From: JBGRQB01 sp041725875
GTDB taxonomy: Bacteria; Bacteroidota; Ignavibacteria; Ignavibacteriales; Melioribacteraceae
Reading direction: 5' to 3'
NCBI GenBank assembly: GCA_041725875.1
Contig: JBGRQB010000052.1
Coordinates: forward strand, 1-23,608
DNA: 23,608 bases
Below the pieces are notes generated by a model. That model worked only from the letters and a program-made list of their open reading frames with translations, made no database searches and was not told where the DNA came from. The translations under genes were made by a program, and so were the position numbers. This document shows, in pieces, positions 16,846 through 23,608 of the stretch (within the stretch, counting starts at the first letter, position 1; every line of letters starts with the position of its first letter).

Positions 16846-18150
16846 ATGAGAATTTCAAAACTGATTATTTTATTTGCAGGAATTTTATTACTGACAGCCT
16901 GTGTAAAAAAAGAAAATATAAATAAGAATGATTCATCATTCTGGAACAAAAATGCAAAATTTTCACAGAGTGAAGAAGTTCTTAAAAAAGAGATAGAAAA
17001 TAAAATTGAAAAATTAAAATCATATTTAACTGAAAATCAATATGAAGCAATGCTTATTACTCAGGTAAGAAATTTCAACTGGGTTACAGCAGGTATTGCA
17101 CATAATCAAATAGTTCTGAACAAAGATGTTGGTGCTGCTTCATTATTGATTTTGAAAAACGGTGAAAAATATCTTTTGTGTAGCGGAAGTGAATCCGGTC
17201 GTTTAATGGATGAAACTCTTGGAAAACTCGGATATAAACTTTTACAATATAACTGGTATGAATCAAATCCTGTTAAAGATGTAAGAGGAAAAATGTTGCG
17301 AAGTGTGGTTCCAAAAGGAACAATTGCAAGTGACGTTGCTTTTCCTGAAACAAAACTTGATGCAGGTGCAATTAAAGCTTTGCGTCTGACTCTTTCCGAT
17401 TCAGAACTTGAAAGATACAGATGGGTTAATCAGCAAACAACCGAAGCTATTCAGGAAGTCTGCAAAAAAATAAAACCTGGAATGAATGAATATGAAATAG
17501 AAGCAATCACAAGTGCGGAAATAAGAGCAAGAGGAATTTTCCCGACTGTTCTTTTAACAGCAGTTGATGAAAGAATCTATAACTATCGTCACGCTTTACC
17601 GGGCGGTGCAGTTCTGAAAAAATATGCAATGATAAATGTTTGTGCTGAAAAATGGGGAATGCCTGTTGCAGTTACAAGGTTTGTTCATTTTGGAGAGCTT
17701 GATAAAGAACTTAAAAATAAAATTGAACAATGCGCAATTGTAAATAGTAAATATCAGCAGGCAACTAAACCAAATACTGCTAGTTTAGAAGTTTTTGAAG
17801 GATGCAAAAAATGGTATGCAGAAGCCGGGTTTGAAGGTGAGTGGAAGAAACATCATCAGGGTGGAGCCATTGGTTATGATGACAGAGAATGGGTAATCTA
17901 TCCCAGAATTAAGGAGATGATGTACAACAGACAAGCATTTGCGTGGAACCCTACTATAACAGGCGCAAAGGTTGAAGATACAATCTTTATTACTGAAAAT
18001 GGTTTTGAAGTTTTAACAAAAGCTGCTGATTGGCCTTATATTATTGTTGAACTTGACGGGAAAAAATATCCTCAACCAACAATTTTGATAAGAGATGCAA
18101 AAACTCTTGAAGTAGTTAAAAAAGAAGATTACATAATAAAAGCGAATTAA
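16846..18150 (+). CDS. M24-fold ('pita-bread') lipoprotein lacking most metal ligands
   Basis: A 434-residue lipoprotein (lipobox LTAC, Cys19) with the creatinase/aminopeptidase P fold: an N-terminal creatinase-like domain (about 50-190) and an M24-like domain (about 200-420) with YNYRHALPGG, NVCAEKWGMPVAVTRF, HHQGGAIGYDDREW and AWNPTITGAKVEDTIFIT. The five M24 metal ligands (Asp, Asp, His, Glu, Glu) align with Asn264, Ala275, Gly340, Asn368 and Glu377, so four of five are lost; the 11-residue spacing between the first two positions is kept. It is therefore unlikely to be a two-metal peptidase. Creatinase shows that this fold can hydrolyse C-N bonds without metal, so a different activity or a binding role is possible. 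GGAG lies upstream of the ATG. Confidence 0.8.
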   Translation: MRISKLIILFAGILLLTACVKKENINKNDSSFWNKNAKFSQSEEVLKKEIENKIEKLKSYLTENQYEAMLITQVRNFNWVTAGIAHNQIVLNKDVGAASLLILKNGEKYLLCSGSESGRLMDETLGKLGYKLLQYNWYESNPVKDVRGKMLRSVVPKGTIASDVAFPETKLDAGAIKALRLTLSDSELERYRWVNQQTTEAIQEVCKKIKPGMNEYEIEAITSAEIRARGIFPTVLLTAVDERIYNYRHALPGGAVLKKYAMINVCAEKWGMPVAVTRFVHFGELDKELKNKIEQCAIVNSKYQQATKPNTASLEVFEGCKKWYAEAGFEGEWKKHHQGGAIGYDDREWVIYPRIKEMMYNRQAFAWNPTITGAKVEDTIFITENGFEVLTKAADWPYIIVELDGKKYPQPTILIRDAKTLEVVKKEDYIIKAN

Positions 18151-18189
18151 AATATTGAGTAATTGCACTAAAATTTATTCGGAAAAATT

Positions 18190-20148
18190 ATGAAAAAAAG
18201 TTACATAATAATTATCGCAATTTTGTTATTTGGATATTTACAGGCAGGAGAGAAAGTTGTAAAATCCCCTGATAATAAATTGAAGGTCGTAATTTCCTAT
18301 GACAAAGAATTAAAATACTCAATCTTTCTGAAGGAAAAACTTCTGGTTAAACCTTCTGTAATTTCAATTGAAACAGATGGTAAATCTCTGAGCGAAAACC
18401 TTGATTTACTCAGCAGTAAAATTGAAAGAGTGGATGAAAATATTTATCCGGCAGTTGCAGAAAAACAGAGTGTTATAAGAGATAATTATTCCGAACTGAT
18501 TTTAGAATTTACCGAAAATTATTCTGTAATATTCAGAGTTTATAATGATGCAGTTGCTTTCAGACATTCAATCAATTTTGAAAATGAAGTTTTAATCACA
18601 GACGAAAAATTTAATATCAATTTTACAGACGATCATAAAGTCTATTTCCCTGAAGAGCAAAGTATGTTTACTCATCAGGAAAGAGAATATTTACATCTTA
18701 ACCTCTCTGAAATCACAAAGGAAAGATTTTCCTCAATTCCGCTTTTAGTTGATATGAAAACCGGACCCAAAATTGCAATCACAGAATCTGATCTGGAAGA
18801 TTATGCTGGATTTTATTTAAGTGGTTCTGAAAAATCTGATAATTCACTAAAAGCAATTTTTCCATATTACCCTGCAAAGGAAAATCTTACAACAGATCGT
18901 GATTTGAAAGTTGTGGAAAGAGAGAGTTTTATTGCAAGAACATCAGGTAAAAGAAATTTTCCCTGGAGAATTTTTGCAATTGCAGATGAAGATAAAAATC
19001 TTCTGAATAATCAAATTGTTTACAAACTTTCTTCTCCTTGTGAAATTGAAACTGATTGGATTAAACCGGGTAAAGTTGCCTGGGACTGGTGGAATTCCTG
19101 GAATCTTATCGGCGTGGATTTTCGCGCCGGAATAAATACAGCCACCTATAAATATTTTATAGATTTTGCAGCACAAAATAATATTGAATATATAATTCTT
19201 GATGAAGGCTGGTATAAACTTGGCGACTTACTATCTCTTAATCCGGATGTGGATATGGAGGAACTGGTAAGTTATGCAAAAGAAAAAAATGTCGGATTGA
19301 TTTTATGGGTAGTTTGGAAAACTCTTGATGATCAGTTTGAGCAGGCATTTGACCAGTTTGAAAAATGGAAAGTAGCCGGATTGAAAATCGACTTTATGCA
19401 GCGTGATGATCAGAAAGTTGTGAACTTTTATCACAAAATTGCAAAGGAAGCAGCAGAAAGAAAAATGCTGATCGATTTTCACGGTTCTTATAAACCAGCC
19501 GGATTAAGAAGAAAATACCCGAATGTTTTGACTCGTGAAGGGGTTAGAGGTTTAGAATGGAGCAAGTGGAGCGACAAAACCGATCCTGAAATGGCATTAA
19601 CTATTCCTTTCATCCGAATGCTTGCCGGACCTATGGACTATACTCCCGGCGCAATGAACAATGCTACCAAAACACATTTCAGAGATCTGCTTCACAAGCC
19701 TATGAGTCAGGGAACCAGATGTCATCAGATGGCGATGTATGTAGTATATGAAAGTCCCCTGCAAATGCTTGCCGATAGCCCCTCTAATTATTTGCGAGAA
19801 AAAGAGTGTCTTAACTTTATAGCAAAAGTTCCTGTTGTTTGGGAAAGGACAATAATTCTAAACGCCAAAGTTTCAGATTATATTTTACTTGCCCGAAAGA
19901 AAAATAATGAGTGGTTTGTCGGAGCAATGACAGACTGGTCAGAACGTGATTTAAAAGTTGATTTTTCTTTCTTACCGGAAGGTAATTTTGAAATCGAAAT
20001 TTTCAAAGATGGAATAAATGCTGACAGAAACGCAAATGATTATAAGAGAGTTAAAACAAAAATTACAAAAAAAAATTCTATGAAAATTCATCTTGCTCCG
20101 GGCGGCGGATGGGTTGCAAGAATAAGAAAAATGAATGACAGAGGTTAG
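18190..20148 (+). CDS. GH97 glycoside hydrolase, retaining type (probable alpha-galactosidase or related exo-alpha-glycosidase)
   Basis: A 652-residue exported GH97 enzyme, of the family that includes SusB. The signal peptide ends near LQA at residue 19, probably giving a periplasmic protein. The N-terminal beta-super-sandwich covers about 25-275 (SPDNKLKVVISYD, FRVYNDAVAFRH), the TIM barrel about 280-560 (KPGKVAWDWWNSW, EYIILDEGWY, GLKIDFMQRDDQ, FHGSYKPAGLRRKYPN, TREGVRGLEWSKW) and a C-terminal beta domain ends it. Inverting SusB-type members lack the barrel nucleophile. Here Asp401 in KIDF is present, with Glu456 55 residues later, the spacing I recall for the nucleophile and acid/base of the retaining alpha-galactosidase BtGal97b. 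Adjacent galK- and galM-like genes support galactose release. Alpha-glucosidase activity is not excluded. Confidence 0.9.
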   Translation: MKKSYIIIIAILLFGYLQAGEKVVKSPDNKLKVVISYDKELKYSIFLKEKLLVKPSVISIETDGKSLSENLDLLSSKIERVDENIYPAVAEKQSVIRDNYSELILEFTENYSVIFRVYNDAVAFRHSINFENEVLITDEKFNINFTDDHKVYFPEEQSMFTHQEREYLHLNLSEITKERFSSIPLLVDMKTGPKIAITESDLEDYAGFYLSGSEKSDNSLKAIFPYYPAKENLTTDRDLKVVERESFIARTSGKRNFPWRIFAIADEDKNLLNNQIVYKLSSPCEIETDWIKPGKVAWDWWNSWNLIGVDFRAGINTATYKYFIDFAAQNNIEYIILDEGWYKLGDLLSLNPDVDMEELVSYAKEKNVGLILWVVWKTLDDQFEQAFDQFEKWKVAGLKIDFMQRDDQKVVNFYHKIAKEAAERKMLIDFHGSYKPAGLRRKYPNVLTREGVRGLEWSKWSDKTDPEMALTIPFIRMLAGPMDYTPGAMNNATKTHFRDLLHKPMSQGTRCHQMAMYVVYESPLQMLADSPSNYLREKECLNFIAKVPVVWERTIILNAKVSDYILLARKKNNEWFVGAMTDWSERDLKVDFSFLPEGNFEIEIFKDGINADRNANDYKRVKTKITKKNSMKIHLAPGGGWVARIRKMNDRG

Positions 20149-21397
20149 AGTGGAATTAGTAAGAGATAAATTAATAAATCTGTACGGCAGTGAAGTAGAA
20201 GTAATTAAAAATCAGGAGAAACGATTTGCACGTCTGGCACTAAATTTTCGTGAAAGTTTTTCTACAGATCCAAAGTATTTTTTCAGCGCTCCCGGCAGAA
20301 CCGAAATAGCCGGAAATCACACTGATCATAATCACGGCAAAGTTATAGCAGCCGGAATAAATCTGGATACTATTGCTGCTGTTTCTTTATCAGATGATGA
20401 AATAGTAACAATCTATTCAGAGGGATTTAACAAAGGCTGGAAAGTAAATATAAATGAAACCGAGCCGGTAGAAAAAGAAAAAGAAACAACTGCTGCTCTT
20501 ATTCGCGGTATTGCCGCACGTTTTAATGAATTAGGATTTTCAATTGGCGGATTTAATGCCTGCATATCAAGCGATGTTATGATTGGTTCCGGTTTAAGTT
20601 CTTCAGCTTCTTTTGAGGTTCTTATCGGAGAAATTTTCAATTCACTTTTTAACGAAAATAAAATTGATCCTGTTGAAATTGCAAAAGCAGGACAATATGC
20701 AGAAAATAAATATTTTGGTAAACCTTGCGGACTCATGGATCAGGTTGCCTGCGCAGTTGGAGGAATTGTTAAAATAGATTTTAACAATCCTGCAAATCCT
20801 GTTGTAGAAAAAATTGATTTAACATTTGGTGAATATTCTTTGCTTATTGTTGACACAGGTGGAAATCATGCAGATTTAACAAATGATTACGCAGCAATTC
20901 CGACCGAAATGAAAAACATTGCAAAAGAGTTTAACACAGATGTTTGTAGAAATATCGATCAAAAAACATTTTGGGAAAAACTTAATGAGCTGAGAGAAAA
21001 AGAAGGTGACAGATCTGTCCTGCGCGCAATTCATTTCTTCTCAGAAAATGAACGTGTGGATCAAATGATAAAAGAACTTGCAGCCGGTTCTTTTGAAGAG
21101 TTTTTGAATCTTGTAAAAAAATCAGGGAATTCTTCGTTTAAATATCTGCAAAACTGCTATTCACCTGAAAACGTTAAACATCAGGGAATAGTACTTGCTC
21201 TTCTTTTAACTGAAAAATATTTACAAGCAAATCCTGACGGAGTTTGTCGGGTTCACGGCGGCGGATTTGCAGGAACAATTCAGGTTATCTTGAAAAAAGA
21301 ACTTGTTGAAAATTACATCCGGTTTATTGAACCGATTTTTGGAAAAGGAAGTGTTCTCAATTTGAATATCCGTTCAACAGGTGTAATTCAATTATAA
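20135..21397 (+). CDS. galK: Galactokinase-family GHMP sugar kinase
   Basis: A cytoplasmic GHMP kinase of 420 residues that would phosphorylate galactose at C1. Motifs: SAPGRTEIAGNHTDHNHG (from Ser51), the ATP-binding GSGLSSSASFE, CGLMDQVACAVGG with the catalytic Asp202, and RVHGGGFAGTIQ near the C-terminus. The sugar-binding signature reads GNHTDH where E. coli GalK has GEHTDY. This variant is common in a GalK-like clade, so the exact sugar is slightly less certain. From the ATG the gene overlaps the GH97 gene by 14 bases. A GTG at 20150, just past the GH97 stop and five bases after AGAGG (20140-20144), is an equally good start giving 415 residues. Position between GH97 and an aldose epimerase supports galactose use. 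Confidence 0.86.
   Translation: MTEVRVELVRDKLINLYGSEVEVIKNQEKRFARLALNFRESFSTDPKYFFSAPGRTEIAGNHTDHNHGKVIAAGINLDTIAAVSLSDDEIVTIYSEGFNKGWKVNINETEPVEKEKETTAALIRGIAARFNELGFSIGGFNACISSDVMIGSGLSSSASFEVLIGEIFNSLFNENKIDPVEIAKAGQYAENKYFGKPCGLMDQVACAVGGIVKIDFNNPANPVVEKIDLTFGEYSLLIVDTGGNHADLTNDYAAIPTEMKNIAKEFNTDVCRNIDQKTFWEKLNELREKEGDRSVLRAIHFFSENERVDQMIKELAAGSFEEFLNLVKKSGNSSFKYLQNCYSPENVKHQGIVLALLLTEKYLQANPDGVCRVHGGGFAGTIQVILKKELVENYIRFIEPIFGKGSVLNLNIRSTGVIQL
20140..20152 (+). promoter_or_regulatory. Ribosome binding site supporting an alternative GTG start for the kinase
   Basis: AGAGG at 20140-20144 lies five bases before GTG at 20150-20152, and the GH97 stop (20146-20148) sits between them. Upstream of the ATG at 20135 the sequence is A-rich with no comparable motif. 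This arrangement favours translational coupling with initiation at the GTG, though the ATG cannot be excluded. Confidence 0.45.
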
Positions 21398-21444
21398 ATA
21401 CATTCCGAAATTATCATCAATTTAGTTTAAGGTATCAACAACAA

Positions 21445-22392
21445 ATGCAGTCAAATTTTGAAATTATTGAATCGACTTTTCTTTCATTTAGCGAAATAAA
21501 ATTGAAAAACAAAATCAACGGAGAGTACATTACTGTTCTGCCTCAGCTTGGAGCCAGATTAAACGAAGTTGTACTTTTGAAAAATAAAACTTCTTATTCT
21601 GTTATCAGTAAGCTTGAATCAGAAGATTTTGAAGTACGTGATAATCAGTTTAACAACGCAAAACTTTTTCCCTTTGCCAACAGATTACAGGCAGGGGAAT
21701 ATACATTTGAAGGAAAAATATATAATCTTGCAAAAAATTATCCAGAAGAAAACAACGCCTGTCACGGCTTTGTATATAATCGTCCTTTTGAATATGAAGG
21801 AGCAGTTTTATCAGAAAACTGCGGTGAGTTAAAATTTTCATATCAATATTACGGCGATGATAACGGATATCCCTTTCCGTTTAAATTGTTTGTCAGCTAC
21901 AAACTCCTTTCAGATGGCAGAGTTGATTGTGAAACAAAAGTGAGAAATCTTTCTGATTCAAAACTTCCTTTTTCCGACGGCTGGCATCACTATTTTACAC
22001 TAGGGAAAAGTATTGATGAACTTACAATGGAAATGGAAGTTAATAAATACAAATTGCTAAACAACAATGGAATTCCTGAAAGGGAAGTGAGTCTGGATAA
22101 AAATGAATCCAGATTTGAATTAAAGAACAAATTTTTTGATACAATTTTCGTGGCAAAAGATCAGCCTAAAATTGTAACAAAACTAATGAGTGAAGATATT
22201 TGCCTGAATATTTGTCAGGAAAGTATATCAGGCTCTTACAAATATCTTAACGTTTACACTCCGCCCCACAGAAACTCAATTGCAATTGAGCCTATGACTT
22301 CCAACATAAACGCTTTTAACAATAAAGAAGGTCTTGTAATGTTGGAACCGGAAGAGGAATGGGTTTCTGTGATGGGAATATTTTTGAACTAA
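21445..22392 (+). CDS. Aldose 1-epimerase family protein (galactose mutarotase-like)
   Basis: A 315-residue cytoplasmic protein of the GalM superfamily that would interconvert alpha and beta anomers of galactose or a related hexose. Family marks: FPFANRLQAGEY (GalM proteins have an 'N-R' here that binds the sugar), ACHGFVYNRPF with His107, DGWHHYFTL with His181/His182 and AIEPMTSNINAFNN with Glu282; a His and Glu at these positions act as acid and base in GalM. There is no signal peptide. AAGG lies about ten bases upstream of the ATG. The 47-base gap after the kinase and the shared strand indicate the same operon. Substrate could be another hexose, since the superfamily is broad. It is the last gene before the terminator. 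Confidence 0.86.
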   Translation: MQSNFEIIESTFLSFSEIKLKNKINGEYITVLPQLGARLNEVVLLKNKTSYSVISKLESEDFEVRDNQFNNAKLFPFANRLQAGEYTFEGKIYNLAKNYPEENNACHGFVYNRPFEYEGAVLSENCGELKFSYQYYGDDNGYPFPFKLFVSYKLLSDGRVDCETKVRNLSDSKLPFSDGWHHYFTLGKSIDELTMEMEVNKYKLLNNNGIPEREVSLDKNESRFELKNKFFDTIFVAKDQPKIVTKLMSEDICLNICQESISGSYKYLNVYTPPHRNSIAIEPMTSNINAFNNKEGLVMLEPEEEWVSVMGIFLN

Positions 22393-22418
22393 TTCGCGAT
22401 TAGTTGATATAGTTGATT

Positions 22419-22456
22419 GGAAGAGTTGTGTCCCCCTCTCTTCCTTGAATTTCAAG
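22419..22456 (+). repeat. Two inverted repeats in the 3' untranslated region upstream of the terminator
   Basis: GGAAGAG (22419-22425) pairs with CTCTTCC (22438-22444) around a 12-base loop. CTTGAA and TTCAAG (22444-22456) form a second, shorter palindrome. Together with the terminator stem that follows, three stems stand in a row after the epimerase gene. The first two have no T-tract of their own and may stabilise the long transcript's 3' end. Confidence 0.45.
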
Positions 22457-22485
22457 AGCCCGGCATTTGCCGGGTTTATTTTTGA
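22457..22485 (+). terminator. Rho-independent terminator of the carbohydrate cluster
   Basis: AGCCCGGC (22457-22464) pairs with GCCGGGTT (22469-22476), eight pairs including one G-U, around an ATTT loop. A T-rich tail (TTTATTTTT, 22475-22483) follows. It is the most GC-rich stem in an AT-rich region and lies between the epimerase stop and the promoter of the next unit. Confidence 0.88.
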
Positions 22486-22486
22486 G

Positions 22487-22517
22487 TTGGGCAGTATAAA
22501 AATTATTTGTAAATTTG
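22487..22517 (+). promoter_or_regulatory. Bacteroidota-type promoter for the fluoride unit
   Basis: TTG at 22487-22489 and TAAATTTG at 22510-22517 match the Bacteroidota -33 TTG and -7 TAnnTTTG boxes exactly, with a 20-base spacer. Transcription would begin near 22521-22525, right at the 5' edge of the fluoride aptamer. The position just after a terminator supports the call. Confidence 0.65.
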
Positions 22518-22523
22518 TTACCC

Positions 22524-22576
22524 AAAGGAAATGAAGTCTTCCTATTTAACCGCCATTTGAGCTGATGACTTCTGTG
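22524..22576 (+). promoter_or_regulatory. Fluoride riboswitch (crcB motif)
   Basis: The segment matches the fluoride aptamer plan. AGGA (22526-22529) pairs with TCCT (22540-22543). GAAGTC (22533-22538) pairs with GACTTC (22567-22572) as the long-range stem. The conserved single-stranded blocks AACCGCC (22548-22554) and GCTGATGACTTCT (22561-22573) are present. The small internal stem is short here (GC with GC, 22552-22553 and 22561-22562). Upstream is a promoter ending at the aptamer's edge, and downstream is a CLC-F-type antiporter gene, a known riboswitch target. Control is probably translational: the GACTTCTGTG strand can pair with the ribosome binding site region (22597-22607). Confidence 0.92.
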
Positions 22577-22596
22577 TTAACTGGTTTATTAATATA

Positions 22597-22611
22597 GACA
22601 CGGAGTCTGTT
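22597..22611 (+). promoter_or_regulatory. Ribosome binding site of the antiporter, sequestrable by an aptamer strand
   Basis: CGGAG (22601-22605) lies six bases before the ATG at 22612. It is part of GACACGGAGTC (22597-22607), which can pair with 22567-22578 of the aptamer: nine Watson-Crick pairs, two G-U pairs and one bulged U. The same aptamer strand is needed for the ligand-bound fold, so the two states exclude each other. Confidence 0.65.
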
Positions 22612-23608
22612 ATGCTCGGAGCAATTCGATTAGCTAAGAAACGTATATCTGCGCATTTTCCTGCAATTATTTCAATTTTTGAATGGTTTATTATTTCAGT
22701 TTTTATCGCTGTTTGCGTGGGATCTGCAATTGCACTTTTTCTTGTTTCACTTGAAAAGGTTACCGATTTCAGAGTTGAAAACAGTGATATAATTTATCTG
22801 CTGCCTCTTGCCGGATTACTTATCGGTTATGTTTTCAAACGCTGGGGAAAAGAGGTCAATCCCGGAAACAATCTTATTATTGAAAATATTCATAATCCCA
22901 AAAGAGTTATTCCTTTCAGGATGGCTCCTTTTATTTTGCTTGGAACCGTAGTAACGCATCTTTTTGGTGGATCAGCAGGAAGGGAAGGAACCGCAATTCA
23001 GATAGGCGGAGCAATTTCAGATCAGTTTACAAAATTGCTGAAGCTCAATAAAGAGAAGAGAAAAATGATTCTTATCTCAGGAATGAGCGCCGGATTTGGA
23101 GCAGTTTTCGGAACTCCGATAGCAGGTGCAATTTTTGGTCTGGAAGTTTATCATATCGGCAAACTCAGATATAATGCAATTTTTCCTGCTTTTACATCTG
23201 CAATAATTGCAGATTATGTAACACGCTGGTTTGGAATTCATCATACACATTACCAGCTTGGAAATGTACCTGCAGTTGATGTTGAACTTATTTTGTTTAC
23301 AATTCTGGCAGGAATTGCATTTGGATTCGCATCATTGCTCTTTTCAAAAGCGACAGAAAAAATAAGTCACCTTGGAAAAAAGTTTGTAAAGCAATCTTAT
23401 TATCGTCCGGTTATCGGCGGAGTTGTTGTTTTGGCAATTACTGCATTGCTTGGCACCCATAAGTATCTCGGACTCGGAATCCCGACAATAGTTGAAGCTT
23501 TTACAGTTCAGCAATCACCCGAAGTATTTTTCTTAAAAATTATATTCACGGCAATTACGCTTGGCTGCGGATTTAAGGGAGGGGAAGTAACGCCGCTCTT
23601 TTTTATAG
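22612..23608 (+). CDS. CLC-F type fluoride/proton antiporter (3' truncated by window edge)
   Basis: The first 332 codons of a CLC-family membrane transporter; the frame is open at the right edge and perhaps 70-100 residues are missing. It exports fluoride in exchange for protons across the inner membrane. Several features place it in the CLC-F branch rather than the chloride branch: GGSAGREGTAIQIGG with gating Glu125 followed by Thr instead of Pro; PGNNLII (84-90) where chloride CLCs have GSGIP; and KGGEVTPLF with Glu325 and Thr327, matching the helix-N glutamate and threonine of the CLC-F family. MSAGFGAVFGTPIAGAIFGLE is a general CLC helix motif. Hydrophobic segments alternate throughout. 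The upstream fluoride riboswitch independently supports this function. Confidence 0.92.
   Translation, partial: MLGAIRLAKKRISAHFPAIISIFEWFIISVFIAVCVGSAIALFLVSLEKVTDFRVENSDIIYLLPLAGLLIGYVFKRWGKEVNPGNNLIIENIHNPKRVIPFRMAPFILLGTVVTHLFGGSAGREGTAIQIGGAISDQFTKLLKLNKEKRKMILISGMSAGFGAVFGTPIAGAIFGLEVYHIGKLRYNAIFPAFTSAIIADYVTRWFGIHHTHYQLGNVPAVDVELILFTILAGIAFGFASLLFSKATEKISHLGKKFVKQSYYRPVIGGVVVLAITALLGTHKYLGLGIPTIVEAFTVQQSPEVFFLKIIFTAITLGCGFKGGEVTPLFFI

Noticed and set aside
22393..22611. A small protein-coding gene in the 219-base gap before the antiporter.
   Set aside because: The gap is accounted for by stems, terminator, promoter and riboswitch, and no open frame with a start signal was seen.
1..23608. 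CRISPR arrays, insertion sequences, tRNA or rRNA genes.
   Set aside because: No regularly spaced direct repeats, transposase-like proteins, terminal inverted repeats or RNA gene signatures were seen on either strand.

Overview
The window is an AT-rich stretch with every gene on the + strand. It looks like an Ignavibacteria-type member of the Bacteroidota. The evidence is a type IX secretion (T9SS) sorting domain of the QNYPNPFNPSTTI kind, a PorV/PorQ-family barrel, a TonB-dependent receptor, seven signal peptides that all leave Gln as the mature first residue, and an exact Bacteroidota-type promoter (TTG-N20-TAAATTTG) near the right end. The organism is inferred from these features; there is no rRNA or other marker gene here.

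Layout. Bases 1-3876 hold an outer-membrane module: the C-terminal part of a TonB-dependent receptor, a secreted Fn3-containing protein and a PorV/PorQ-family barrel. Bases 3941-22392 hold a long, tightly packed carbohydrate-use cluster. Its genes are: a GH172 (DUF2961) enzyme; a T9SS-exported multidomain protein; a 1128-residue ThuA-like/(alpha/alpha)6-barrel glycosidase; a tandem pair of GH63/MGH1-like glycosidases; a lipoprotein paralogous to the T9SS protein; a lipoprotein of the M24 'pita-bread' fold lacking most metal ligands; a GH97 enzyme with the retaining (alpha-galactosidase-type) catalytic pair; a GalK-like kinase; and an aldose 1-epimerase (GalM). Most gaps are under 80 bases and I see no convincing internal promoter, so the cluster may be one transcription unit. 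It ends at a clear intrinsic terminator (22457-22485).

How the genes may work together (inference). The receptor, secreted protein and PorV-like barrel would bind, take up or export at the outer membrane. The GH172, GH97, GH63-like and debranching-like enzymes would cut an alpha-linked, galactose-containing glycan at the surface or in the periplasm. GalM and GalK would feed the released sugar into the cell. No SusD, sugar-specific regulator, GalT or inner-membrane transporter is visible. The two paralogous proteins of unrecognised family (5922-7985 and 15778-16818) are the best candidates for a new activity.

Bases 22487-23608 are a separate unit: a Bacteroidota-type promoter, a fluoride riboswitch (crcB motif) and the start of a fluoride/proton antiporter of the CLC-F type, cut by the window edge. 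The RNA between aptamer and gene can form a pairing that joins one aptamer strand to the ribosome binding site, which suggests translational ON control by fluoride.
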